A DNA stretch of 6,045 nt from assembly GCA_900551595.1 (NCBI GenBank), contig URWR01000105.1, forward strand, positions 1 through 6,045, in the 5' to 3' direction. A program made the position numbers and the translations under genes. This document shows, one piece after another, positions 1-5,833 of this stretch (within the stretch, counting starts at the first letter, position 1; the number at the start of each line of letters is the position of its first letter). The DNA comes from an uncultured Coriobacteriaceae bacterium (lineage in GTDB: Bacteria; Actinomycetota; Coriobacteriia; Coriobacteriales; Atopobiaceae). The notes under the pieces were generated by a model, which was not told the origin of the DNA, searched no databases, and saw only the letters and a program-made list of their open reading frames with translations.

Positions 1-1
1 G

Positions 2-41
2 GCACCCCAGCGCTAGCCGAGTCGCCGCTGGGGTGCTTATT
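2..41 (+). terminator. Probable intrinsic terminator of an upstream gene
   Basis: A perfect 11-bp inverted repeat (GCACCCCAGCG at 2-12, CGCTGGGGTGC at 26-36) with a 13-nt loop is followed by a short, imperfect T-rich run (TTATT). It most likely ends a transcript entering from the left, whose gene lies outside the window. The stem is strong but the U-tract is poor, so termination efficiency is uncertain. Confidence 0.65.
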
Positions 42-64
42 CGTCTGACCTTCAGCGTCAGATG
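42..64 (+). other. Second hairpin between the terminator and tRNA-Ala
   Basis: CGTCTGAC (42-49) can pair with GTCAGATG (57-64), giving 8 bp including one G-T pair and a 7-nt loop. No T-run follows it, so it does not look like a terminator by itself. It ends 10 nt before the tRNA-Ala 5' end, where it could act in the leader of the tRNA transcript. Its function is unknown. Confidence 0.4.
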
Positions 65-74
65 TATAGCTCTC

Positions 75-150
75 GGGGACGTAGCTCAGCTGGGAGAGCG
101 CGGGCTTTGCAAGCCTGAGGTCGTGGGTTCGAACCCCATCGTCTCCACCA
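75..150 (+). tRNA. tRNA-Ala (anticodon UGC), with encoded CCA
   Basis: A full cloverleaf can be drawn. The acceptor stem is GGGGACG (75-81) with CGTCTCC (140-146), containing one G-T pair. The D-stem is GCTC/GAGC (84-87/96-99). The anticodon stem is 101-105/113-117 around the loop TTTGCAA, giving anticodon TGC at 108-110. The variable loop is AGGTC, and the T-arm loop is TTCGAAC (128-134). The discriminator A147 is followed by an encoded CCA (148-150). This tRNA decodes GCN alanine codons. It stands alone here, with a terminator just downstream and no good promoter visible in the 38 bp upstream, so it may depend on a promoter further left. Confidence 0.98.
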
Positions 151-158
151 CATGTTAC

Positions 159-195
159 CGCCGGGGCCAATTTGGTTCCGGCGTTTTTTTGTTTT
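159..195 (+). terminator. Intrinsic terminator of tRNA-Ala
   Basis: A GC-rich stem (159-168 with 174-183, 10 bp with two G-T pairs, 5-nt loop AATTT) is followed at once by seven Ts, a G and four more Ts (184-195). It begins 8 nt after the tRNA CCA end. This is a textbook rho-independent terminator, so the tRNA is probably transcribed separately from the gene at 301. Confidence 0.93.
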
Positions 196-204
196 GCGAA
201 CAAA

Positions 205-235
205 GTGCAGGAGCTGTTAAGGATTCCTGCTGCAC
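205..235 (+). other. Interrupted inverted repeat in the 196-300 spacer
   Basis: GCAGGA (207-212) pairs perfectly with TCCTGC (225-230). A shifted pairing of GTGC (205-208) with GCAC (232-235) is also possible, making an interrupted stem. No T-run follows. The rest of this spacer is AT-rich. It should contain the promoter of the gene at 301, but I could not find a convincing -35/-10 pair. Function unknown. Confidence 0.3.
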
Positions 236-300
236 AACACATTGAGATTTTGGAGCATATATCATAGTTCCGTTCAAATCTTTTTAAGTATGGAGGAAAC

Positions 301-765
301 ATGGCTCGTAATGACGAGAGTAATGCCGCGCAAGGCGGAGTTTCGGAGGAGTTAGATGCCCTCTCATGTGACCTTCTTGGCTCAGCTCTCGATGCGCTTG
401 CAGCTGGCTCAGATGTTCTGGCGGTTGTAGCGCTTGAAGACGAGCATAATACACGCATTTCTCGTTCGTTTATCAACGATACACCAGAGGCGTGTATCGA
501 GGCAGCACGAAATTATGTTCAAGGACTTATAGCTTCCTCAGGTGATAAAAACAGTGGTCTCGACATGCCTGTTCGTTATGCCTTGGTATATGAAGGAGCT
601 GTTGAAAATACAGACGGTGCTTTCGATGATGCACTTATTCTTGAATTTGCCGAAAAAGGAACACAAGCATATTCGGCATATGTACTCTGGGATGGGTTTG
701 GTGCAGGGGAAAATCTTGCCTGGACAGATCCAGCACCAGCAGGTGAAGTCGAATCTCTCTTTTGA
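301..765 (+). CDS. Uncharacterised acidic protein, 154 aa
   Basis: I do not recognise this protein. The ATG at 301 is preceded by GGAGG at 292-296, 4 nt away, and the frame runs to TGA at 763-765. The product is very acidic (28 Asp/Glu against 7 Lys/Arg by my count). It has no signal peptide and no membrane segment, so it is probably a soluble cytoplasmic protein. Residues 17-46 look helical and hydrophobic on one face (Leu/Ala-rich). The second half has aromatic-rich segments (VRYALVYEG near 92-100, YVLWDGFG near 127-134) that look like beta strands of a small compact domain. It lies 69 bp upstream of typA on the same strand with no terminator between them, so co-transcription is possible. 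A good ribosome-binding site and an intact frame of full domain size make it very likely a real gene. No function can be assigned from sequence alone. Confidence 0.85.
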   Translation: MARNDESNAAQGGVSEELDALSCDLLGSALDALAAGSDVLAVVALEDEHNTRISRSFINDTPEACIEAARNYVQGLIASSGDKNSGLDMPVRYALVYEGAVENTDGAFDDALILEFAEKGTQAYSAYVLWDGFGAGENLAWTDPAPAGEVESLF

Positions 766-768
766 TCA

Positions 769-797
769 TTGAGCAAGATAAATCGTCTTCTTATCAA
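769..797 (+). promoter_or_regulatory. Possible promoter of typA
   Basis: TTGAGC (769-774) and TATCAA (792-797) are separated by 17 bp. Each matches 4 of 6 bases of the vegetative sigma consensus. Transcription would begin near 804, about 30 nt before the typA ATG. This would let typA be expressed independently of the acidic-protein gene, whose stop codon is 3 bp upstream. It is a pattern match only. Confidence 0.35.
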
Positions 798-834
798 TAC
801 GAACGATTGAGACCCCGGAGGGAAAGTAGGAAAC

Positions 835-2673
835 ATGCGGCAGGAGTTTATCCGTAACATTGCAATTATCGCCCACGTTGACCACGGTAAGACAACACTT
901 GTGGATAAACTTCTGAGGGCTACCGATGCTTTTCGTGAGAATCAAAAAGTAGAAGATCGTATTCTCGATTCAAACGATCAAGAGCGTGAGCGTGGCATTA
1001 CGATTCTTGCGAAGAATATTTCTATTGAATATAACAACGTCAAAATCAATGTTATTGATACGCCAGGCCACGCAGATTTTGGTGGCGAGGTTGAGCGTGT
1101 TCTTAAGATGGCAGACGGCGCTCTTTTGCTTGTTGATGCTGCTGAAGGTCCTATGCCTCAAACACGTTTCGTTTTACGCCACGCTATAGATGCAGGCCTT
1201 TCAGTCATGGTTGTTATCAATAAGATTGACCGTGAAGGTGCAGATCCAGAGAATGCTCTCAATGCTTCACTCGATCTCATGATGGATCTTGGAGCAACCG
1301 ATGAGCAGCTCGAGTTTTCTATGGAACATGTCATCTACGCAAGTGCTGTCAATGGTTTTGCACGTCTCAGTCCTGATGATGACAACATGGATATGTATCC
1401 TCTGCTTGATATGATCGTAGACGCCATGCCTGCTCCTGATGTTGATCCCACTGGTCCGCTTGCAATGCAATGCGTAACCGTTGATCACTCGAGCTATGTT
1501 GGACGTATTGGTATTGGTCGTGTCTATTCAGGTACGATTCATGACGGCGATAAAATTCTTGTCGTAAAGAATGATGGCAGCCGCGCTATGAGCCAAGTAA
1601 AACAGCTGTACACCTTCGACTATCTCGGTCGTGCAGAGTGCACCGAGGTTGTTGCAGGTGATATTGGTGCTGTAGTTGGTGTTGATTCCACTGATATTGG
1701 TGATGTCTACACCGACCCAGATAATCCTGTTGAACTCGATCCAATTGAGATCGATCCTCCTACACTTGCCGTTGTTTTTGAACCTTCTACATCTCCTTTG
1801 GTTGGACGCGATGGTGACATTGTTGGCGGACGCCAACTCAAAGAGCGACTCGAGCAAGAGCGCGAAAACAACGTTACGATGCGCATTGAAGAGCTTCCTG
1901 ATAAAACGGGTGTCGAGGTTGCTGGCCGTGGCATTTTACATCTTTCAGTACTGATGGAAGAGATGCGCCGTGAAGGCTATGAGTTCCAGGTTGGACGTCC
2001 GCGCGTCCTCTTTAAGAAAGATGATCATGGCAATAGGCTCGAGCCCATCGAGCAAGCAGTTGTTGAATGTCCTGGAGAGTATTCAGGAAAGGTGATTGAG
2101 GTCTTTGGTAATGCTGGCGGTACGATGACCAGCATGGATCCTGGTGCCACCCAAACACATCTTGAGTTTAAGATTCCGACGCGTGGCATTATGGGTCTTA
2201 AAAACAGGATCCTCAATGTAACCCACGGCGAGGGTGTGTTCTATCACACATTCTTGGAATACGGTCCCTATGCCGGTGAAATTGGTGTTCGCCAAAACGG
2301 TGCCATGATTTCTATGTCTACCGATAAGGCCGTTGCCTACGCCCTTGGAACCCTGCAAGAGCGCGGAACACTTTTTGTTGCTCCAGGTACTGAGTGCTAT
2401 GAAGGCATGCTTGTTGGTGAACGCTCAAAGCCGGGTGATATGGTGGTTAACATTGCTCGTACCAAGAGTCTTGGCAACCAGCGTTCAAGTACAGCTGATA
2501 TTGCAGTTCAGCTTACACCGCCTCGAACGTTTACCTTGGAAGAAGCACTTGAGTACATCATGGATGACGAACTGGTAGAAATTACGCCAAAGAATATTCG
2601 TATGCGTAAGCGCATTCTGAATAGTACAGAGCGCCGTAAGTGGGCAGTTCGCTCTGGTCTTGTAAATAAATAA
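835..2673 (+). CDS. typA: Ribosome-associated GTPase TypA/BipA
   Basis: This is a translational GTPase of the EF-G/LepA superfamily. Family members bind the 70S ribosome, help late 50S assembly and are needed mainly under stress or low temperature. All G motifs are present: G1 AHVDHGKT (13-20), switch signature RERGITIL (51-58), G3 DTPGH (75-79), G4 NKID (129-132) and G5-like SAVNG (170-174). After the G domain (about 1-195) come a beta-barrel domain II (about 205-290), an EF-G III-like domain (about 300-380), an EF-G V-like domain (about 395-475) and the TypA-specific C-terminal domain, which ends in a basic segment (RRKWAVRSGLVNK). The length of 612 aa is normal for the family. The ATG at 835 starts directly before the conserved N-terminus (RNIAIIAHVDHGKTT). 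Upstream there is GGAGGG at 817-822, rather distant, and AGG at 828-830, close, so the ribosome-binding site is ambiguous although the start is not. Transcription ends at the 2695-2720 terminator. Confidence 0.98.
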   Translation: MRQEFIRNIAIIAHVDHGKTTLVDKLLRATDAFRENQKVEDRILDSNDQERERGITILAKNISIEYNNVKINVIDTPGHADFGGEVERVLKMADGALLLVDAAEGPMPQTRFVLRHAIDAGLSVMVVINKIDREGADPENALNASLDLMMDLGATDEQLEFSMEHVIYASAVNGFARLSPDDDNMDMYPLLDMIVDAMPAPDVDPTGPLAMQCVTVDHSSYVGRIGIGRVYSGTIHDGDKILVVKNDGSRAMSQVKQLYTFDYLGRAECTEVVAGDIGAVVGVDSTDIGDVYTDPDNPVELDPIEIDPPTLAVVFEPSTSPLVGRDGDIVGGRQLKERLEQERENNVTMRIEELPDKTGVEVAGRGILHLSVLMEEMRREGYEFQVGRPRVLFKKDDHGNRLEPIEQAVVECPGEYSGKVIEVFGNAGGTMTSMDPGATQTHLEFKIPTRGIMGLKNRILNVTHGEGVFYHTFLEYGPYAGEIGVRQNGAMISMSTDKAVAYALGTLQERGTLFVAPGTECYEGMLVGERSKPGDMVVNIARTKSLGNQRSSTADIAVQLTPPRTFTLEEALEYIMDDELVEITPKNIRMRKRILNSTERRKWAVRSGLVNK

Positions 2674-2694
2674 ACAGAGAAGTATATCGAGTTG

Positions 2695-2720
2695 AAGAGC
2701 CGCGTTTTGCGGCTCTTTTT
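2695..2720 (+). terminator. Intrinsic terminator of typA
   Basis: AAGAGCCGC (2695-2703) pairs with GCGGCTCTT (2709-2717) around a 5-nt GTTTT loop, and the stem runs into TTTTT (2716-2720). It lies 21 bp after the typA stop and 7 bp from the end of the converging minus-strand gene. On the minus strand the stem is followed by only two Ts (TTCAACTC), so it should work mainly on typA and at best weakly for the opposing transcript. Confidence 0.92.
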
Positions 2721-2727
2721 ATAGCTC

Positions 2728-3516
2728 TTAGCTGTCTATTCCTTCTTCATTCTGATCTGAAGAAACTTCTTGAGCAGCAACTTCCTTTTTGCTTATTACT
2801 CTAAGGTTTTTCGTGAAACGTCGTACACGTACAACACGTCTTACCGGTTCAATAACCTTACGAGTAAGCTCCATGTCTGCTGGAGTTTGAAGGTTATAGC
2901 GCAGAGAGATCCTTCGTAGAACGACGGTTACTACAACGCAGACAATAGCGGTCCAAGGATTAAGTATCCCTGCATAAAATAGCATCACATAGCAAATTGC
3001 TCCCCCTAAAGCACAGAGGGCATAAAGATTTCCTGGGATAAATATTTTAGGGACTTCACCGAGAAAGACATCTCGCATCATTCCGCCGCCAACACCGGTG
3101 AGTACACCCATAAGAATGCATGAGATGGGATTAAGTCCATACAGAAGGGCTTTATCGCATCCTGCAGCACAGAATAAGCCAACGGAGATAATGTCTACCC
3201 ACTCAATAGTTCTCGATAATTGAGAAACAGGAGTTGGAAAGAGGAAAACGATCACTGAAGCAATGAGTGATACAGGAATGGCATAGTAGGAATCGAGCAT
3301 ATAGACGCTACCCACTTGCATAATAACGTCGCGAATCAGACCGCCGCCAAGACCACAGAGCATGCCAAGTGAACAAGCACCTACCAAGTCCAGCTTGTAA
3401 GCTCGCGCAATAAGCGATCCAGAAATCGAACCCGATACCACACCCATAAGTTCAAGCCATAGTGGGAGTGTGAGAACGGCGGATTCCCTTACAACATCTA
3501 CGGGGATTCCGAACAC
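2728..3516 (-). CDS. TRIC/UPF0126 family membrane protein (YadS/YicG-like)
   Basis: This is a multi-pass inner-membrane protein with the internal duplication typical of the family once called UPF0126 or 'glycine transporter' and now annotated as trimeric intracellular cation channel-like. Numbering from the preferred start (262 aa), the two repeats carry the signature motifs GLGGGLIRDV (55-64) and GVGGGMMRDV (141-150); the second is followed by LGEVP and LYAL, as is usual. About seven hydrophobic helices are visible, near 18-38, 44-60, 78-93, 108-128, 132-146, 164-183 and 187-202. A 60-residue tail follows, first basic (RRVVRVRRFTK) then acidic, longer than the short tails common in the family and probably cytoplasmic. 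The longest frame begins at ATG 3528, but that codon has no ribosome-binding site and sits 2 nt after a terminator T-run. GTG at 3516 has GGAGGT 4 nt upstream and is preferred. The physiological substrate is unknown: bacterial homologues conduct K+ in vitro, and glycine transport is an older inference. Confidence 0.92.
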   Translation of the reverse strand: MFGIPVDVVRESAVLTLPLWLELMGVVSGSISGSLIARAYKLDLVGACSLGMLCGLGGGLIRDVIMQVGSVYMLDSYYAIPVSLIASVIVFLFPTPVSQLSRTIEWVDIISVGLFCAAGCDKALLYGLNPISCILMGVLTGVGGGMMRDVFLGEVPKIFIPGNLYALCALGGAICYVMLFYAGILNPWTAIVCVVVTVVLRRISLRYNLQTPADMELTRKVIEPVRRVVRVRRFTKNLRVISKKEVAAQEVSSDQNEEGIDS

Positions 3517-3520
3517 CTCA

Positions 3521-3526
3521 ACCTCC
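3521..3526 (-). promoter_or_regulatory. Ribosome-binding site that sets the TRIC-like gene start
   Basis: On the minus strand the sequence reads GGAGGT (3526 to 3521), then TGAG, then GTG (3516-3514). This Shine-Dalgarno sequence overlaps codons 1-3 of the longer frame, so initiation at ATG 3528 would have no site of its own. It supports the GTG start, which removes 4 residues. Confidence 0.75.
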
Positions 3527-3530
3527 ATAC

Positions 3531-3568
3531 ATAAAAAATGCCGACGGAGCGAATAAACTCCGTCGGCA
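3531..3568 (-). terminator. Intrinsic terminator of the binding-protein gene
   Basis: A perfect 11-bp stem (TGCCGACGGAG at 3539-3549 with CTCCGTCGGCA at 3558-3568, 8-nt loop) is followed on the minus strand by TTTTTT (3538-3533). It lies 48 nt after the stop of the amino-acid-binding protein and should end the arcA/binding-protein transcript. On the plus strand no T-run follows. It directly abuts the start region of the TRIC-like gene. Confidence 0.93.
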
Positions 3569-3616
3569 ATCTACCATATCCAGTAGCTAAGAACGATTGG
3601 ATAAAGGAATTAACAA

Positions 3617-4435
3617 TTACAGACCTTCAGTAGTGCCGAACCACTTGATCTTAATCTCATCCATTGTGCCGTTTTCCTGCAACGCAGCAAGGGCTTCATT
3701 AATAGCCTTAGTAAGACCGGGGTTGTCTTTAGAAACAACAATGCCGTATTGCTCGCCTGTTGGAACCTCAACGCAAACCTTAAGATCCTTATAAGACTGT
3801 TCGGTTAGATATTGTGCGACAGGTAGATCGGCAATGGCGCCCTGGTACAAACCGGAAGAGACACCGGTGAAGCAGGAGACATAGTCATCAAGAGGAACAA
3901 TTTCTGCCTGAGAGAAGTTCTCCTCTCCCCATGTCTGACCTGTTGTACCTGCAGAGGCTACAAGAACATTACCTGCCTGATCAAAGTCCTCAAGAGAAGC
4001 ATAGGTAGAAGTAGCTAACGCAAGCAGTGCTTGATTAGAGTTGAGGTATGGATCAGAGAAATCAATCTCAGCAGAGCGCTCATCATTGATGGTAACAGCG
4101 GAGATACAAACGTCTGCCTTTCCGCCAGCCTTAATGGTTGGAACAAGAGTGTCAAACTTCTGAGTAGGAAGAATATTGCACTCCAAGCCCATTTGCTCAG
4201 CAACAGCAGTAATCAGATCAATATCGAATCCTTGAGTTCCTGATCCATCATCGGTTGAGAACTCAAAAGGAGGAAATCCGTTTGAATAAACAACACTGAG
4301 CTGCCCATCGTTTACCAGGGTATATCCATCAGCAGAGGCGCTCTCAGAATCGGTGTTTCCACCACAACCAGCCAAACCAAGCGCTGCAATACCGGAAAGT
4401 GTTGCGATGGCACTTCTCCTGCTTACATTCTTCAT
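3617..4435 (-). CDS. Amino-acid ABC transporter substrate-binding lipoprotein (SBP_bac_3 family)
   Basis: This is the extracytoplasmic binding component of a polar amino-acid ABC importer, 272 aa, a normal length. The N-terminus has a basic region with a twin-arginine-like run (SRRSAIA, 5-11), a hydrophobic stretch and a lipobox LAGC with lipid-modified Cys24, followed by a Gly/Ser/Asp linker. The mature part shows family landmarks: FPPFEF (54-59), GFDIDLITAVAEQMG (69-83), RSAEIDFSDPY (120-130), GTTGQTW (163-169) and GAIADLPVA (199-207). By family analogy Arg120 would bind the ligand carboxylate and Asp203 the amino group. Specificity cannot be read directly. The neighbouring arginine deiminase makes arginine or a related amino acid a reasonable guess, but no permease or ATPase gene lies here. 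The ATG at 4435 has a strong AAGGAG (4446-4441) 5 nt upstream. The gap to arcA is 77 bp without a convincing terminator, so the two may be co-transcribed. The 3531-3568 terminator follows. Confidence 0.96.
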   Translation of the reverse strand: MKNVSRRSAIATLSGIAALGLAGCGGNTDSESASADGYTLVNDGQLSVVYSNGFPPFEFSTDDGSGTQGFDIDLITAVAEQMGLECNILPTQKFDTLVPTIKAGGKADVCISAVTINDERSAEIDFSDPYLNSNQALLALATSTYASLEDFDQAGNVLVASAGTTGQTWGEENFSQAEIVPLDDYVSCFTGVSSGLYQGAIADLPVAQYLTEQSYKDLKVCVEVPTGEQYGIVVSKDNPGLTKAINEALAALQENGTMDEIKIKWFGTTEGL

Positions 4436-4512
4436 ATTGGCTCCTTATATCGATTGATAAAGCTGCTAGATACAGCCTTAGTACCTAAATAAACCTGATG
4501 AGAAGTAATGCA

Positions 4513-5739
4513 CTACAGATCTTCTCGCCAAATAGGCATGCTCATGCAACGTGGACCACCCTTGCCACGGCTCAGTTCAGATCCGCAGAAAGTATGGACG
4601 GTAATACCTGCTTTATCGAGAAGATCAAGCGTGATGAGGTTGCGATCGTATGCAGCTACTTCGCCTGGCTTAATGCAAAGCAGATTGGCACCAAGGTTAT
4701 AAGACTCCCAACGACCACCAATCATGTCGCCATTGCCGCAAGGAATAAAACGCACTGCATCTACGCCGACAGCCTCACACAGCGCATCTGACCAGCCGCC
4801 TTCAACAAGGGAGCAGTGCACACTTGGCTTACCATTGGTATCAATAGCGCCAGGAGTGAGCTTGAAAACTGCGACATTGTCTTTCATGAAGGGATTGCAC
4901 ATGAAGGTGTCGTAATCAATCATTGCCAGCATGCCGTCAAGATGCATAATGCGAGGATCGCGCGAATGGAATGCATACACTGAGGTATATCCACGCTCAA
5001 AGACACTCGCGGCAACTGCTTCAATAGCACCAGGCTCGGTGCGACCAAAGCAGCCAATGCAGAGCGTGTGATCCGAGGCAACCATTACGTCGCCGCCTTC
5101 AATAGTCCAAGGCGACTTCATGTTATAGAGATCCTCGGTAGGATCATCGGCGTACAGGTCTGAATAGCGATGGATGTACTTTAAAAGCAGTGGCTCACGC
5201 TGACGATAACGCTTGCACATGTGCGAAAGAATTACGCCGTCTGCAACGTTAATGCTTGAGTCGCGGGCAAAATAGGCATTTGGAAGCGGTTCAACAATAA
5301 AGAGTGCGCCTTTGCTAATCATGCCGCCAAGGGTTGTGTCGTCGGCGAAAAATGCATTATCAGAGCGAATACCACAGTAAATTGCATTTACAAATGACGT
5401 GGTATCAAGCTGGTTGTAATAAGCCAGAACTGCTTCTTCAAGCTGCGGAGAGCAAACATGTGAAGCTGCAATAAATTCTTTTGTAAAAGCCTCACGCGCA
5501 TCCTGATGTGACATGGCCTGTGTAAATAAATCGCGAATATAAAAAACTTCTGCACCGGCATTACGCAATATTTGAGCAAACTCATCATGTTCGGCTTGGG
5601 CACGTGTAAGCATTGGAGTGTCTTGCAGAAGCATCTCTTGGAGATGGAATGGGTGAACTTGATTCAATTCATCCCCTGGTCTGCTCAACATAACGCGCTT
5701 TAATTGCCCAATTTCGGAGTAAACATGAACGTGAGACAC
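4513..5739 (-). CDS. arcA: Arginine deiminase
   Basis: This cytoplasmic enzyme hydrolyses L-arginine to L-citrulline and ammonia, the first step of the arginine deiminase pathway, which yields ATP through ornithine carbamoyltransferase and carbamate kinase and counters acid stress. Numbering from the preferred GTG (408 aa), the N-terminus has the family block VYSEIGQLKRVMLSRPG (6-22) and DTPMLTRAQAEHDEFA (40-55). The catalytic set is complete by analogy with the Pseudomonas enzyme: Asp160 in FARDSS, Glu214 and Asp217 in EGGDV, His266 and Asp268 in MHLD, and nucleophile Cys398 in GGPRCMSMP near the C-terminus. The usual HLDT is HLDG here, a small deviation next to the active site. The longest frame begins at GTG 5784 (423 aa), but GTG 5739 has GGAGGG 7 nt upstream and gives the usual family length and start. 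No arcB, arcC or arcD is in view. The binding-protein gene lies 77 bp downstream. Confidence 0.97.
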   Translation of the reverse strand: MSHVHVYSEIGQLKRVMLSRPGDELNQVHPFHLQEMLLQDTPMLTRAQAEHDEFAQILRNAGAEVFYIRDLFTQAMSHQDAREAFTKEFIAASHVCSPQLEEAVLAYYNQLDTTSFVNAIYCGIRSDNAFFADDTTLGGMISKGALFIVEPLPNAYFARDSSINVADGVILSHMCKRYRQREPLLLKYIHRYSDLYADDPTEDLYNMKSPWTIEGGDVMVASDHTLCIGCFGRTEPGAIEAVAASVFERGYTSVYAFHSRDPRIMHLDGMLAMIDYDTFMCNPFMKDNVAVFKLTPGAIDTNGKPSVHCSLVEGGWSDALCEAVGVDAVRFIPCGNGDMIGGRWESYNLGANLLCIKPGEVAAYDRNLITLDLLDKAGITVHTFCGSELSRGKGGPRCMSMPIWREDL

Positions 5740-5746
5740 TGACTCT

Positions 5747-5752
5747 CCCTCC
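5747..5752 (-). promoter_or_regulatory. Ribosome-binding site that sets the arcA start
   Basis: On the minus strand GGAGGG (5752 to 5747) is followed by the 7-nt spacer AGAGTCA and then GTG (5739-5737). The in-frame ATG at 5754 overlaps this site, and neither it nor the GTG at 5784 has a comparable site upstream. The short 408-aa form is therefore preferred. Confidence 0.8.
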
Positions 5753-5761
5753 ATAATTGAA

Positions 5762-5787
5762 TGGGTAGCTCTCGGTGTAAGCACCCA
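5762..5787 (-). other. Hairpin in the arcA leader
   Basis: TGGGT (5762-5766) pairs with ACCCA (5783-5787), and GCT (5768-5770) with AGC (5780-5782), giving 8 bp with one bulged base (A5767) and a 9-nt loop. In the arcA mRNA it would end about 10 nt before the GGAGGG ribosome-binding site. It could tune translation or mRNA stability, but no such role is shown. Confidence 0.35.
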
Positions 5788-5833
5788 GCAGCAATCGCTA
5801 TTGTGAATATGTACTGTTGCATAAGTATTACGT

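Noticed and set aside
45..70. CTGACC and TATAGC as a promoter for tRNA-Ala
   Set aside because: The spacing is only 14 bp, and the predicted start would fall at or inside the mature tRNA.
33..245. Open frame of 70 codons on the plus strand
   Set aside because: It runs through the tRNA-Ala gene and its terminator and has no ribosome-binding site; it is fortuitous.
242..270. TTGAGA at 242-247 as the -35 of a promoter for the gene at 301
   Set aside because: The hexamer at correct spacing (TAGTTC) is a poor -10, and the better TATATC (258-263) is only 10 bp away; no convincing pair.
3597..3794. Open frame of 65 codons on the plus strand
   Set aside because: It is antisense to the end of the binding-protein gene, whose homology is clear, and lacks a credible ribosome-binding site.
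4436..4512. Terminator between arcA and the binding-protein gene
   Set aside because: Only a 4-bp GCTG/CAGC stem followed by three Ts is present, too weak to count as a terminator.
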